64,000 bases of DNA from Actinomycetota bacterium (GTDB taxonomy: Bacteria; Actinomycetota; Actinomycetes; S36-B12; CAIYMF01): positions 22,587 through 86,586 of the forward strand of contig JAIUOK010000012.1 in NCBI GenBank assembly GCA_020161245.1, given 5' to 3'. Each line of letters starts with the position of its first letter. The stretch's first letter is position 1. Of this stretch, positions 9,256 through 18,088 are shown in pieces. The notes beneath the pieces were generated by a model. That model did no database searches. It was not told the origin of the DNA and worked only from the letters and a program-made list of their open reading frames with translations. Position numbers and translations under genes: made by a program.

Positions 9256-9298
9256 CCGAGCCGGCGTCGGTGCGGCCCGGGCGTGGGAGGATGCGCGC

Positions 9299-9886
9299 AT
9301 GGCGAACGACGCGACCCTCGCCCCGCGGCTGCGGGCCGACATCGAGCGCAGCGGGTACTACCCGGAGCTCGTAAGCGACACCCTCGACACCGCCCTGGCC
9401 GGCGAGGCGGTGTCGGCCTACGTCGTGCACCACGAGGCGACGTTCGACCACGACGAGCTGCGCCGCCATGTCACGGTGCTCGCCCTCACGCCCACCCGCC
9501 TCATCGTCGGCCACACCGACGAGCACCCCGCCGACGAGACCAGCCCGGCGCCCTACGCCACGGCGTCCACCGAGGCGGTGCGCATCGAGCGGATCGACTC
9601 CGTCGTGGTGACCCGCGTGGCGTCCGACGCCGCCCGCCACCGCAAGGGCGCGCCGGTGCGCGAGGTGGTGCTGACGATCGGCTGGGGCGCGGTGTCGCGC
9701 ATCGACCTCGAGCCGGCCAGCTGCGGCGACCCGCAGTGCGACGCCGACCACGGCTACACCGGCACGGCGTCCAACGACGACCTGGCGCTCCGGGTGTCCG
9801 AGGCGGCCGACGGCGCCGAGGTGGTCGCCCGCACCCTCGCCTTCGCCGGCGCCCTGAGCGAGGCCACCGCCCACCGGGCCCGCTGA
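9299..9886 (+). CDS. DUF5998 family protein
   Basis: A 195-residue soluble acidic protein of a conserved actinobacterial family without assigned function. Recognisable pieces are the N-terminal IERSGYYPELVSDTLD helix, the VVHHEATFDHDELRRHVTVLALTPTRLI strand region, and a CGDPQCDADHGYTG loop whose two Cys and nearby His could hold a metal. GGGAGG lies 8 bases before the ATG. In Streptomyces the family lies close to thymidine kinase as here, which supports orthology but not a function. No signal peptide or membrane segment. Confidence 0.75.
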   Translation: MANDATLAPRLRADIERSGYYPELVSDTLDTALAGEAVSAYVVHHEATFDHDELRRHVTVLALTPTRLIVGHTDEHPADETSPAPYATASTEAVRIERIDSVVVTRVASDAARHRKGAPVREVVLTIGWGAVSRIDLEPASCGDPQCDADHGYTGTASNDDLALRVSEAADGAEVVARTLAFAGALSEATAHRAR

Positions 9887-10036
9887 CCCGTCCTCCCGGG
9901 GTGTCCCTCCCCGCGCCGGGCGCGGGCAGGGGATACTGGGGCCCTTCCCCGAGCCGTACCCGCACGACCACGCCCGTCCCGCGCGATCTCCAGCGACGCT
10001 GCGCGCCCGGACGCCGACGACTCGAGGAGCCCGCGC

Positions 10037-10693
10037 ATGGCCGAGCTGGTCTTCTTCTCCGGGACCATGGACTGCGGGAAGTCCACCCTCGCGCTGCAGA
10101 CCGACCACAACCACGCGGCTCGCGGCCGCGCCGGCATCGTGTTCAGCCGCCTCGACCGCGCGGGCGAGGACACGCTCTCGAGCCGGCTCGGCCTCAAGGT
10201 GCCCGCGGTGGAGGTGGGCGCCGGCACGGACTTCTGGCAGCACGTCACCGACGCGCTGGCGGGCGGTGCGCGGGTCGACTACCTCATCTGCGACGAGGCC
10301 CAGTTCTACTCCCGCGAGCAGGTCGACCAGCTCGCGGCGATCGTCGACGACCTCGGCATCGACGTGTTCGCCTTCGGGATCCTCACCGACTTCCGCACCG
10401 CGCTGTTCCCGGGCTCCCAGCGCCTGGTCGAGCTGGCCGACCGCATGCAGGTGCTGCAGGTCGAGGCGCTGTGCTGGTGCGGTCGCCGTGGCACCCACAA
10501 CGCCCGCACCATCAACGGCGAGATGGTTGTCGAAGGCGAGCAGGTCGTCGTCGGCGACACGTTCAGCGCCGACGTCGTCGCCTACGAGGTGCTGTGCCGG
10601 CGCCACCACCGCCGTCGCGCCACCGCGCACACCGCGAAGGCCGCGCACATGAGCCCCACCCCGCTGCCGTTCGACGAGCCGGCCAGCGCATGA
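10037..10693 (+). CDS. tdk: Thymidine kinase (type II)
   Basis: A 218-residue enzyme that phosphorylates thymidine to dTMP with ATP, in the cytoplasm. The P-loop is GTMDCGKST (residues 9-17) and the DEAQF motif is at 86-90. The lasso region has zinc-type cysteines in LCWCGRRG, with a further Cys in EVLCRRHH. Length matches bacterial TK1-like enzymes. The GAGG preceding the ATG is the likely ribosome site. Its stop overlaps the start of the sulfurtransferase gene (ATGA), so the two are translationally coupled. With dUTPase elsewhere in the window it contributes to thymidylate supply. Confidence 0.95.
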   Translation: MAELVFFSGTMDCGKSTLALQTDHNHAARGRAGIVFSRLDRAGEDTLSSRLGLKVPAVEVGAGTDFWQHVTDALAGGARVDYLICDEAQFYSREQVDQLAAIVDDLGIDVFAFGILTDFRTALFPGSQRLVELADRMQVLQVEALCWCGRRGTHNARTINGEMVVEGEQVVVGDTFSADVVAYEVLCRRHHRRRATAHTAKAAHMSPTPLPFDEPASA

Positions 10694-11553
10694 CCGGCCT
10701 GCTCGTCGACGCGGCGGCGCTGCACGACGAGCTCGCGTCGGCTCGTCCGCCCGTCGTCCTCGACGTCCGCTGGTCGCTGGCCGGTCCGCCGGGGCGCGAT
10801 CTCCACGAGCAGGGCCGGATCCCCGGCGCGGTGTTCGTCGACCTCGACACCGGGCTCGCGGCGCCGCCCGGCGACGGCGGCCGCCACCCGCTGCCCGACC
10901 CCGCGGTGTTCGCAGCCGCGATGCGGCGGGCCGGAGTCGCGCCCGACCGGCGCGTGGTCGTCGCCGACGCCCGCGACGGGTCGGTCGCGGCCCGGGCGTG
11001 GTGGCTGCTGCGCCACCACGGCCACGACGACGTCCGGCTCCTCGACGGCGGGCTGGCCGCGTGGGCGGCCGCGGGCTACGACGTCGAGACCGGCGAAGCC
11101 GTGGCCCCGTTCGGCGACGACGGGCCGCCCGGGCCCAGGTTCGAGCCGCTCGTGCCGGGACGGATGCCGCTCCTCGACGCCGATACGGCCGCCGCGCTCG
11201 CCCGTGAGGGCGTGCTGCTCGACGCCCGCGCTGCGGCTCGCTACCGCGGCGAGACCGAGCCGGTGGATCCGGTCGCCGGCCACATCCCCGGAGCCGTGAG
11301 CTCGCCCACCACGTCGCTGGTCGACGCCTCCGGCCGGCTGCTGCCCGCCGACGAGCTGCGGGCCCACTTCGCCGCCCTGGGCGCCGGTGGTGGCAGGCCC
11401 GTGGGCGCCTACTGCGGCTCGGGGGTCACGGCGTCGCACGAGGTGCTGGCGCTCGCCGTCGCCGGCATCGACGCCGCGCTCTACGCCGGCTCGTGGTCGG
11501 AGTGGGTCGTCGATCCGGGCCGGCCGGTGGCGACCGGCAGCGACCCGGGCTGA
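10690..11553 (+). CDS. Two-domain rhodanese sulfurtransferase (thiosulfate or 3-mercaptopyruvate)
   Basis: A 287-residue protein with two rhodanese domains. The N-terminal one lacks the active Cys; the C-terminal one carries CGSGVTA with the nucleophile at Cys242. That loop is the form usual in 3-mercaptopyruvate sulfurtransferases, whereas thiosulfate enzymes tend to have CRKGVTA-type loops; the substrate preference is inferred from this only. LDGGLAAWAAAGY marks the end of domain 1. The ATG overlaps the tdk stop by 4 bp. It converges with sepH, with only 21 bp between the stops. Confidence 0.85.
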   Translation: MTGLLVDAAALHDELASARPPVVLDVRWSLAGPPGRDLHEQGRIPGAVFVDLDTGLAAPPGDGGRHPLPDPAVFAAAMRRAGVAPDRRVVVADARDGSVAARAWWLLRHHGHDDVRLLDGGLAAWAAAGYDVETGEAVAPFGDDGPPGPRFEPLVPGRMPLLDADTAAALAREGVLLDARAAARYRGETEPVDPVAGHIPGAVSSPTTSLVDASGRLLPADELRAHFAALGAGGGRPVGAYCGSGVTASHEVLALAVAGIDAALYAGSWSEWVVDPGRPVATGSDPG

Positions 11554-11574
11554 TCGGCCGCGGACTGCGGGGGG

Positions 11575-12525
11575 TCAGGACTCCGGGTCGCGGGCTCCGA
11601 ACAGGATCTCGTCCCAGCTCGGCACGGTGGCTCGCGGCTTGCTGCCCTTCTGCGCGTCGCCCGCGGGCGGCGGGGCCTGGCGCGCGGTCTTGCGGCGGCC
11701 GAGCCGGGTGCGCTTGCCCTCGGGCCGCTTGAGACCGGGCAGCGTGTCGTAGAGGTCGTCGAGCGGGCTCTCGTCGTCCGGCTCGACGGGCGGCCGGTCC
11801 ATGAGGTCGACGACATCGGCGCCCACCTCGGGGTCGACGAGTGCGGTGAACGCGGCGTCGGGGTCCTCGGTGTCGTCGTCCCAGTGGTCGACCTCGTCGC
11901 CCCCGGGCAGCCCGACCAGGATCGGACGGCCCTCGGGCCGCACCTCCTCGGTGGGGCGCTCGCCGAGCAGCCACGAGGCGGCGGTGTCGTCGCCCGACAC
12001 CGTGCGCACGGCGGCGTCGTAGACCCAGAGGGCGGCGGTAGCGCCGCCGGCCACGGCGGGAACGGGCTCCCACGAGGCCAGCACCGACCACGTGCCGTCC
12101 TCGCGGCGCCAGGCGTCCCACTCGAGGGTGGACGGGTCGCCGCCCGCCTGCTCGAGCGCGGCGACGACGGCGCCCTCGAGCGTGGTGGTGGTGCCGTCGG
12201 CGCGCAGCTCGGCCGACCGCGCCTGCGTGGCGAGGTGGTCGCGCTCGGCGAGGACCGGCCCGGCGAAGCGCAGCACACGCTCGAGGGTGAGGCCCGAGCT
12301 GGCGACGATGTCGTCGGGGCTCTGCCCGTGCCGGATGCGCAGCTGGATGTCTCGCGGCGTCGTGCCGTCGAGCGCGATCTCGAGCTGGCCGAGACGGCTG
12401 CGGTCGCGCCGCACTGCGCTCTCGAGCCGCTCGTCGATCGGGACGGTGTAGCGCGTGCCGTCGGTGCTGCTGAGGACGAGGCCGGTGCCGTCCTCGCTCA
12501 GCCCGACGAACCCCAGCTCGCGCAT
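11575..12525 (-). CDS. sepH: Cell division protein SepH (DUF3071)
   Basis: A 316-residue actinobacterial division factor that binds FtsZ and promotes filament assembly in Streptomyces. The conserved N-terminal DUF3071 domain starts MRELGFVGLSEDGTGLVL and contains the helix-turn-helix-like stretch TPRDIQLRIRHGQSPDDIVASSGL near residues 55-80. The C-terminal half is acidic and low in order, with a basic RTRLGRRKTARQ stretch and a conserved PSWDEILFG at the very end. I chose the ATG at 12525, which has AGGAGG at good spacing. It converges on the sulfurtransferase gene. Confidence 0.9.
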   Translation of the reverse strand: MRELGFVGLSEDGTGLVLSSTDGTRYTVPIDERLESAVRRDRSRLGQLEIALDGTTPRDIQLRIRHGQSPDDIVASSGLTLERVLRFAGPVLAERDHLATQARSAELRADGTTTTLEGAVVAALEQAGGDPSTLEWDAWRREDGTWSVLASWEPVPAVAGGATAALWVYDAAVRTVSGDDTAASWLLGERPTEEVRPEGRPILVGLPGGDEVDHWDDDTEDPDAAFTALVDPEVGADVVDLMDRPPVEPDDESPLDDLYDTLPGLKRPEGKRTRLGRRKTARQAPPPAGDAQKGSKPRATVPSWDEILFGARDPES

Positions 12526-12662
12526 CGGTCCTCCTGCCTGGCGCACCCCGGTGACGGGCGGTCCCGGTCAGTCTCGCCCGAGGAAGGGCCCGCGTCGAGG
12601 ACCGCCACGCGGGCAGGCGGCCGCGCCGCCGCTGGCGCGTACGGACTCCGGAGCCTGGCGGG

Positions 12663-13904
12663 CTACTCCGCGAGGGCGGTGGGCGCCTCGGGCGAGTAGG
12701 CCGCCTCGGCGTCGGCGCGCGCCAGCGCCCGCTCGAGGTGGCGGCCGCCGGCGAGGCCGACCACGGCGCAGGCGATCGCGGAGCCGGTGAGGATCCAGTA
12801 GGCGGTGGCCGGGCCCAGGGAGTCGATGACCAGGCCCGACGTCGGGGCCGCCAGCGCGAACCCGACGGTGATCCCGGCGAAGCTGATGGTCAGGCCCTCG
12901 GTGAGCCGGGTGCTGGGCACGAGCCGCTCCACCAGCGCCATGCCGGTGATGAGCGACGGCGCCACCGCGACGCCGGCCACGAAGGCGACGGCGCCGAGCA
13001 GCACGGGGGAGTGCAGGAACGGGAAGGGCACGCTGACGACGGCGAGCAGCACCAGGAACCACCGCAGCTGTGCGGGCAGCGCCGCCTTGAGGTGAAGGGC
13101 GCCCAGGGTGAGGCCCGCGATGCCCGAGCCGAGCGCGTAGACGGCGAGGAGCACACCGGTCCACCCCTGGACGCCGAGCTCCTCCGCCGAGGCGACGGTG
13201 ACGACCTCGAACGCGCCGAAGACACCGCCGAGGAAGAAGAACACGGCGGTGACGAGCGCGATGCCGGGGTAGCGGATGGCGCCCCGCCCCTCGCGGTGCG
13301 CGTCGCCGGCGGGCGGCGGCTCGGTGCGCCGCTGGGGGACGAGCCAGAGCGTGCCGACGATCAGCAGGACGACGGCGGCGCCGACGGCGCCCCACTGCAC
13401 GACCGAGATGGCCAGCAGCGTGGCGATGGGCGGGCCGGCGATGAAGACGACCTCGTCGATGACCGACTCGAGCGCGAAGGCCGTGCGCACATCGGCGGCG
13501 TCGTCGAGCACGTAGGCCCAGCGCGCGCGGACCAGCGATCCGACGGTCGGCACGAACGCCTCGCCCAGGCAGAACGCGGCGAACCAGGTCCACACCGGCC
13601 AGCCCTCGAGGACCGACACCACGAACAGCACCTGGAACGTCACCGCGATGCTGATGGCGACCGGGACGATCCGGTGCTGGCTGTAGCGGTCGATGTAGCG
13701 CGACAGGAACGGGCCGACGACGGCGTTGGACAGAGCGCCGGCCGCGGAGACCGCGCCCGCCAGCGCGTAGGACTCGCCGCGCAGCGTGAGGAAGAGCACC
13801 GCGCCCAGGCCGAGCATCGACATCGGCAGCCGCATGACGAACGCCGCCGCGCAGAACCGGAGCGCGCCCGGCTTGCGCAGGATGTCGGCGTAGGTCGTCA
13901 GCAC
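12663..13904 (-). CDS. Major facilitator superfamily transporter
   Basis: A 413-residue twelve-helix MFS protein. It begins [15 protein letters not shown], as in a group of actinobacterial MFS permeases, with [12 protein letters not shown] as the cytoplasmic motif-A loop between helices 2 and 3 and a basic loop near residue 200. The GTG start has no Shine-Dalgarno but a TAAGGT box 7 bases upstream, so it is probably leaderless. It is divergent from ferrochelatase, with 58 bp between the starts. The substrate is unknown; a link to haem or porphyrin export is possible from position only. Confidence 0.8.
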   Translation of the reverse strand: MLTTYADILRKPGALRFCAAAFVMRLPMSMLGLGAVLFLTLRGESYALAGAVSAAGALSNAVVGPFLSRYIDRYSQHRIVPVAISIAVTFQVLFVVSVLEGWPVWTWFAAFCLGEAFVPTVGSLVRARWAYVLDDAADVRTAFALESVIDEVVFIAGPPIATLLAISVVQWGAVGAAVVLLIVGTLWLVPQRRTEPPPAGDAHREGRGAIRYPGIALVTAVFFFLGGVFGAFEVVTVASAEELGVQGWTGVLLAVYALGSGIAGLTLGALHLKAALPAQLRWFLVLLAVVSVPFPFLHSPVLLGAVAFVAGVAVAPSLITGMALVERLVPSTRLTEGLTISFAGITVGFALAAPTSGLVIDSLGPATAYWILTGSAIACAVVGLAGGRHLERALARADAEAAYSPEAPTALAE

Positions 13905-13911
13905 CCGAACG

Positions 13912-13917
13912 ACCTTA
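13912..13917 (-). promoter_or_regulatory. Candidate leaderless -10 box (TAAGGT)
   Basis: On the minus strand TAAGGT is followed after 7 bases by the GTG of the MFS gene. It shares the 58-bp divergent gap with the ferrochelatase ribosome site. Confidence 0.5.
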
Positions 13918-13962
13918 GAGCCCCAGGATGCCGGGTGCGAAACCGGTTGGGAGGATCGGCGG

Positions 13963-15054
13963 GTGAGCCTGACCGGCCCCCGCGGGTCCTACGACGCCCT
14001 CCTCCTCGTGTCCTTCGGCGGGCCGGAGGGGCCCGACGACGTCGTGCCCTTCCTCGAGAACGTCACCCGGGGCCGCGGTATCCCGCGCGAGCGGCTCGTC
14101 GAGGTGGGCGCGCACTACACCGCCTTCGGCGGCGTCTCGCCCATCAACGGGCAGAACCGCGAGCTGGTCGCCGCCATCCGCGCGGACCTCGCCGCCGCCG
14201 GCATCGACCTGCCGGTGTACTGGGGCAACCGCAACTGGCAGCCGTACCTCGCCGACGCCCTGCGGCAGATGCGCGACGACGGCGTCGGCTCGGCGCTGTG
14301 CCTCATGACGAGCGCCTACTCCTCCTACTCCGGCTGCCGCCAGTACCGCGAGAACCTCTTCGACGCGGCTGCCGCGGTGGAGGAGGACGGCGTCGGGCCC
14401 GCGCCCCGCCTGGACAAGCTGCGGCACTACTTCGACCACCCGGGCTTCGTCGAGCCGATGGTCGACGCCGTCGTGGCGGGTGTCCGCGCGCTCGGCGAGC
14501 AGGGCGTCGTCGAGCCCCGGCTGGTCTTCACCACCCACTCGATCCCGATCGCGTCCGATGCGTCGTCCGGGCCGGCCGGCGGGGCGTACACCTCGCAGCA
14601 CCGCGCGGTGGCCGAGGCAGTCGCGTCGCGGGCTGCCGGGCTCGTCGACGTCGAGGAGGAGTGGGACCTCGTCTTCCAGTCGCGGTCGGGCGCTCCAGGA
14701 GTGCCCTGGCTCGAGCCCGACGTCGGCGACCGCCTCGAGGCGCTCGCGGCCGATGGCGCGCGCGGCGCGGTGATCGTCCCGATCGGTTTCGTGTCCGACC
14801 ACATGGAGGTGGTGTGGGACCTCGACACCGTGGCACTGGAGCAGGCCCGCGCCGTCGGCCTGCCCGCCGTACGGGCCGCGACGGTCGGCACCGATCCGCG
14901 CTTCGTGGCGATGGTGCGCGAGCTCGCGCTCGAGCGGGTGGGCCTGGCAGGGCCGCGAGCGCTGTCGCCGCTGGGCCCCTCGCACGACGTCTGCCCGGGG
15001 ACCTGCTGCCCCAACCCGCGCGGGCCGCGCCCGGCCCTGTGCCAGGGGGGCTGA
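13963..15054 (+). CDS. cpfC: Coproporphyrin ferrochelatase
   Basis: A 363-residue ferrochelatase (hemH). In actinobacteria it inserts iron into coproporphyrin III, and HemQ then finishes haem. The N-terminus [18 protein letters not shown] and the TTHSIPIAS segment, whose His is the metal-delivering residue, are diagnostic. [13 protein letters not shown] is the conserved C-terminal core. Cys125 ([10 protein letters not shown]) plus Cys344, Cys348 and Cys349 near the C-terminus fit the [2Fe-2S] cluster known from actinobacterial ferrochelatases. GGGAGG lies 8 bases before the GTG. The phosphatase gene starts 18 bp downstream. The haem partners HemE, HemG and HemQ are about 40 kb away in this window. 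Confidence 0.93.
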   Translation: MSLTGPRGSYDALLLVSFGGPEGPDDVVPFLENVTRGRGIPRERLVEVGAHYTAFGGVSPINGQNRELVAAIRADLAAAGIDLPVYWGNRNWQPYLADALRQMRDDGVGSALCLMTSAYSSYSGCRQYRENLFDAAAAVEEDGVGPAPRLDKLRHYFDHPGFVEPMVDAVVAGVRALGEQGVVEPRLVFTTHSIPIASDASSGPAGGAYTSQHRAVAEAVASRAAGLVDVEEEWDLVFQSRSGAPGVPWLEPDVGDRLEALAADGARGAVIVPIGFVSDHMEVVWDLDTVALEQARAVGLPAVRAATVGTDPRFVAMVRELALERVGLAGPRALSPLGPSHDVCPGTCCPNPRGPRPALCQGG

Positions 15055-15071
15055 CACGGCAGACTGGCCGT

Positions 15072-15908
15072 GTGACCACCGACGACATCGAGTACGACGA
15101 CGTCCTCCTCGACGAGCTGCGCGAGCTGGCCGTCGAGGCGGCCCGCGAGGCCGGCGCGCTGGTGCTCGAGGCGCGGCGCTCGGACGTGTCCGTGGCGGGT
15201 ACGAAGTCGAGCGCGACCGACGTCGTCACCGAGGTCGACCGGCGCAGCGAGGCCCTGCTGGTAGACCGGCTGCTCTCCAGCCGCCCGGACGACGGCATCC
15301 TCGGCGAGGAGGGGGCCGACCACGTCGGCGAGACCGGCGTCCGGTGGGTCATCGACCCGATCGACGGCACCGTGAACTACCTCTACGGGCTGCACCACTG
15401 GGCTGTGTCGGTCGCCGCGGAGATCGACGGGATCGTCGTCGTCGGCGTCGTCGAGGCCCCGGCGCTCTGCGAGACCTACGTGGCCGTCCGTGGCCGCGGC
15501 GCCCGCCGGCACGACGGCGACGGCGTCCACGATCTGTCCGTGAACGACCCCGTGGCGCTCGACCGGGCGCTGGTCGCGACCGGCTTCGGGTACCTCGCAG
15601 ACCGGCGTTCTGCGCAGGGCCGGGTCGTGTCTCAGGTCGTGCCGCGGGTGCGCGACATCCGCCGCGACGGCGCGTGCAGCCTCGACCTGTGCGGGCTGGC
15701 GTCCGGGCGGCTCGACGCGTACTTCGAGCGCGGCCCGCAGGCGTGGGACCTCGCGGCCGGCGGCCTCGTGGCCACCGAGGCGGGCGCCCGGCTCGAGGGT
15801 CTGCACGGGAGGGCCGCGGGGGAGGACCTCATCGTGGCCGCGGGCCCCGCGCTCTTCGGTCCCCTGCACGACCTGCTCGCCGAGCTCCGGGCCGACACCG
15901 ACGACTGA
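15072..15908 (+). CDS. suhB: Inositol monophosphatase family protein
   Basis: A 278-residue Mg-dependent phosphatase. The metal site reads IDPIDGT with Asp95 and Asp98, preceded by the GEEGAD loop; the C-terminal motif is QAWDLAAGGLVATEAG. The position next to DUF4193, DUF3093 and dut matches M. tuberculosis suhB (Rv2701c), hence the symbol. Its substrate could be inositol 1-phosphate or another sugar phosphate such as histidinol phosphate. The GTG start lacks a Shine-Dalgarno and has CAGACT about 7 bases upstream, a weak leaderless signal. It follows ferrochelatase by 18 bp and ends just before a perfect 52-bp palindrome. Confidence 0.85.
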   Translation: MTTDDIEYDDVLLDELRELAVEAAREAGALVLEARRSDVSVAGTKSSATDVVTEVDRRSEALLVDRLLSSRPDDGILGEEGADHVGETGVRWVIDPIDGTVNYLYGLHHWAVSVAAEIDGIVVVGVVEAPALCETYVAVRGRGARRHDGDGVHDLSVNDPVALDRALVATGFGYLADRRSAQGRVVSQVVPRVRDIRRDGACSLDLCGLASGRLDAYFERGPQAWDLAAGGLVATEAGARLEGLHGRAAGEDLIVAAGPALFGPLHDLLAELRADTDD

Positions 15909-15913
15909 GTGGT

Positions 15914-15965
15914 CGCTCTGGATGGGTGAGCGACGGCTATAGCCGTCGCTCACCCATCCAGAGCG
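15914..15965. repeat. Perfect 52-bp palindrome between convergent genes, likely bidirectional terminator
   Basis: Two 26-bp arms with no mismatch and no spacer meet at CTATAG. It fills nearly all of the 61-bp gap between the suhB and gamma-carbonic anhydrase stops. There is no T tract on either side, as is common for actinobacterial terminators. It could extrude as a cruciform. Confidence 0.85.
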
Positions 15966-15969
15966 GGTC

Positions 15970-16488
15970 CTAGTCGAGGCGGCGCAGCTCCGCGCGATAC
16001 CAGTGGCCGTTGTGGACGTACTTCTCGACGGCGTAGCGGAAGGCGTCCTCGCCCACGGCGTCCTCGCGGATACGGGCCGGGACGCCGAGCGCCATGGCCC
16101 GCGTCGGCACCTCGGTGCCGTTGGGCACCAGGGCCCCGGCGCCCACCAGCGCGCCGCGCCGGACGACGACGCGGTGCAGCACCACCGACCCGGACCCGAT
16201 GAGGCAGTCGTCCTCGACGGTGCAGCCCTCGAGGTGGGCGTTGTGGCCCACCACGCACCGGTCGCCGATCACGGTGGGCAGGTCCTCCGTGCAGTGGACG
16301 ACGGTGCCGTCCTGCACCGAGGTCTGCGACCCGACGACGATCCGCCCGTGGTCGCCCCGCAGCACCGCGGTGGGCCAGACGGTCGACTCCGGCCCGATCA
16401 CGACGTCGCCGATCACGACCGCATCGGGGTGGACGAAGGCGGCCGGGTCGATCTGCGGCGAGCGTTCGCCGATCGCGTACAGGGGCAT
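15970..16488 (-). CDS. Gamma-class carbonic anhydrase family protein (left-handed beta-helix)
   Basis: A 172-residue hexapeptide-repeat protein of the gamma-carbonic anhydrase/PaaY group. Repeats of the form (I/V)GxxxxV run from about residue 20 to 140. The three zinc histidines are visible in TVVHCTED and VGHNAHLEGC. Trimers of this fold bind zinc between subunits and may hydrate CO2, although many family members are acyltransferase-like with no proven activity. GGAGG lies before the ATG at 16488. It converges with suhB across the 52-bp palindrome. Confidence 0.88.
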   Translation of the reverse strand: MPLYAIGERSPQIDPAAFVHPDAVVIGDVVIGPESTVWPTAVLRGDHGRIVVGSQTSVQDGTVVHCTEDLPTVIGDRCVVGHNAHLEGCTVEDDCLIGSGSVVLHRVVVRRGALVGAGALVPNGTEVPTRAMALGVPARIREDAVGEDAFRYAVEKYVHNGHWYRAELRRLD

Positions 16489-16627
16489 AGCGGACCTCCG
16501 TCGGGCGCTGTCCGGGTGGACGGTGTGAGCCATCACACCACTGCCGTGTCCCGCTCCGCCGGGGGGTCGTGTCGCCCCGGAGCGCCAGGTGCGGCACAAT
16601 CCCCCGCACGTGACGGCTCGGGCCGCC

Positions 16628-16653
16628 GGAACAAACCGGGGGATCGGGCCGTT
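16628..16653 (+). promoter_or_regulatory. Candidate ECF sigma promoter (GGAAC-N18-GTT)
   Basis: GGAAC at 16628-16632 and GTT at 16651-16653 are 18 bases apart, the layout used by SigR/SigH-type stress sigma factors. It lies about 84 bp before the DUF4193 ATG. The rest of the 248-bp gap shows nothing else I can name. Confidence 0.35.
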
Positions 16654-16736
16654 GACGGGCTGCCAGAACGCGAACGAGACCTCCGACGACGCAGGCCGAC
16701 GGCGCGATACGCACGGAACTGAGGACGACTGAGACG

Positions 16737-17033
16737 ATGGCCACCGACTACGACGCCCCCCGCAAGACCGACGACGAGCTCGCCGAGGACTCCCTCGAGG
16801 AGCTCAAGGCGCAGCGTGCCACCAAGGCCGCCTCGAGCGTCGACGTCGACGAGGTGGAGCTCGCGGAGAACCTCGAGCTCCCCGGCGCCGACCTGTCCGA
16901 CGAGTCGCTGACGGTGCGCGTCATCCCGCGCCAGGCCGACGAGTTCACCTGCTCCAAGTGCTTCCTGGTCCACCATCGCAGCCAGCTGGCCAAGGAGGTC
17001 GGCGGGCAGCCGGTCTGCCGCGACTGCGCCTGA
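16737..17033 (+). CDS. DUF4193 family zinc-ribbon protein
   Basis: A 98-residue acidic protein conserved across actinobacteria. The N-terminal 60 residues are charged and probably flexible. The C-terminus is a zinc ribbon with Cys72/Cys75 (TCSKC) and Cys94/Cys97 (VCRDC). Similar small zinc proteins often act as transcription or RNA polymerase partners, but no function is established. It matches Rv2699c by position, between suhB and DUF3093. A strong rho-independent hairpin follows it, so it is probably a single-gene unit. Confidence 0.88.
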   Translation: MATDYDAPRKTDDELAEDSLEELKAQRATKAASSVDVDEVELAENLELPGADLSDESLTVRVIPRQADEFTCSKCFLVHHRSQLAKEVGGQPVCRDCA

Positions 17034-17051
17034 GCGCACCCACCCCCGCTC

Positions 17052-17091
17052 GACGAGCGCCCCGTCCGCACCCGCGGGCGGGGCGCTCGTC
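17052..17091 (+). terminator. Rho-independent-type hairpin after DUF4193
   Basis: Two 18-base arms with one wobble position flank an ACCC loop, 18 bp after the DUF4193 stop. No T tract follows. Confidence 0.75.
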
Positions 17092-17196
17092 TGCGTGCGC
17101 GCTGGCGGCGCTGCGGCTGCCGCTGCCGCTGCGGCGTGGCCGCGGCCACGCGGTTCTGCCGTGTGCCCGGGCGTGCGACCGGGTAGGAAAGGGGAT

Positions 17197-18078
17197 GTGA
17201 CCCAGCCGAACGAGGCCGACCGGCCCGCCGCTCCCGCGTCGGACGCCCCCACCGCCGCGATCCCGGACGAGCCCGTCCCCCTTCCCGACCATGTCCGCGA
17301 GGCGCAGGGCCGCGACGTCGCGGACATCGTCGGCCAGCTCGGCGCGGACGGGGTGACCGCCAAGGAGCGCGCCCAGCTGCTCGGCCGTCTCGCCGGCGTC
17401 GCGGCGCAGCGGGCCAAGTTCGCCGGTGCCAAGGCGATCGGCAGCGGCAAGTACCTCGCCGACCTCCTGGTGGACGCCGCGCCCCACATCCCGGTTCGCG
17501 ACCTCGCCACGCTGCAGGAGCACCACAAGGGGCTCGCCGGTGAGCAGCTGGCCGACGCCCTGGTCCGCAACGCCCAGCGCACCACCGCCGGCATCGGTGC
17601 CGCGGGCGGCGCCGTCGCCGCGATCGAGTGGGCCGCCATGCCGGTGCTGGTCGCGGTGCCCCTCGAGGTCGTCGTCGAGACGGTCGCCGTAGCGGCGGTC
17701 GAGGTGAAGCTGACCGCGGAGCTGCACGCGGTCTACGGGATCCCGGTGGAGGGCTCCGGGGCCGAGCGGGCGATCGCCTTCGCCGGTGCCTGGGCCAACC
17801 GCCGCGGCATCGATCCCATGCGGCCCTGGACGATCCCCAACGTGCTGGGCATCGCCGGCCGCCAGCAGCTGGCCAAGCGGATGCTCATGCGCTTCGCCCG
17901 CAACCTCGGCACGGTCATCCCGTTCCTGGTGGGCGCGGCGGTAGGCGCCCGGGTCAACCACACCGAGACCAAGCGGCTCGGCGAGACCCTGCGCGCGGAC
18001 CTGCGCCGTGTGGCCGCCGAGCGGGCGTCGCTCGGCTACCCGGCGCCGCCGACGATCGTCGTGCGGCCCGAGGCCTGA
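17197..18078 (+). CDS. Conserved hypothetical protein, possibly EcsC-like
   Basis: A 293-residue protein. The first 40 residues are acidic and proline-rich. The middle has helical charged segments and then a long hydrophobic stretch (AAGGAVAAIEWAAMPVLVAV) that may enter a membrane. The C-terminus VIPFLVGAAVGARVNHTETKRLGET recalls the end of EcsC-family proteins, but I am not certain. GTG start, with GGGG 3-6 bases upstream and TAGGAA before that, so the translation signal is ambiguous. Stop at 18078 is 10 bp from the convergent DUF4235 stop. Function unknown. Confidence 0.6.
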   Translation: MTQPNEADRPAAPASDAPTAAIPDEPVPLPDHVREAQGRDVADIVGQLGADGVTAKERAQLLGRLAGVAAQRAKFAGAKAIGSGKYLADLLVDAAPHIPVRDLATLQEHHKGLAGEQLADALVRNAQRTTAGIGAAGGAVAAIEWAAMPVLVAVPLEVVVETVAVAAVEVKLTAELHAVYGIPVEGSGAERAIAFAGAWANRRGIDPMRPWTIPNVLGIAGRQQLAKRMLMRFARNLGTVIPFLVGAAVGARVNHTETKRLGETLRADLRRVAAERASLGYPAPPTIVVRPEA

Positions 18079-18088
18079 TCCTGCGGCG

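Noticed and set aside
12738..15908. A 1056-codon plus-strand frame running through the MFS gene and ferrochelatase
   Set aside because: Only the last 279 codons, from the GTG at 15072, form a protein with motifs (SuhB). The upstream part is antisense to the MFS gene and out of frame with ferrochelatase.
15914..15965. The 52-bp palindrome as a tRNA or small RNA gene
   Set aside because: It is perfectly self-complementary from end to end, with no cloverleaf arms, no CCA-type end and no promoter of its own.
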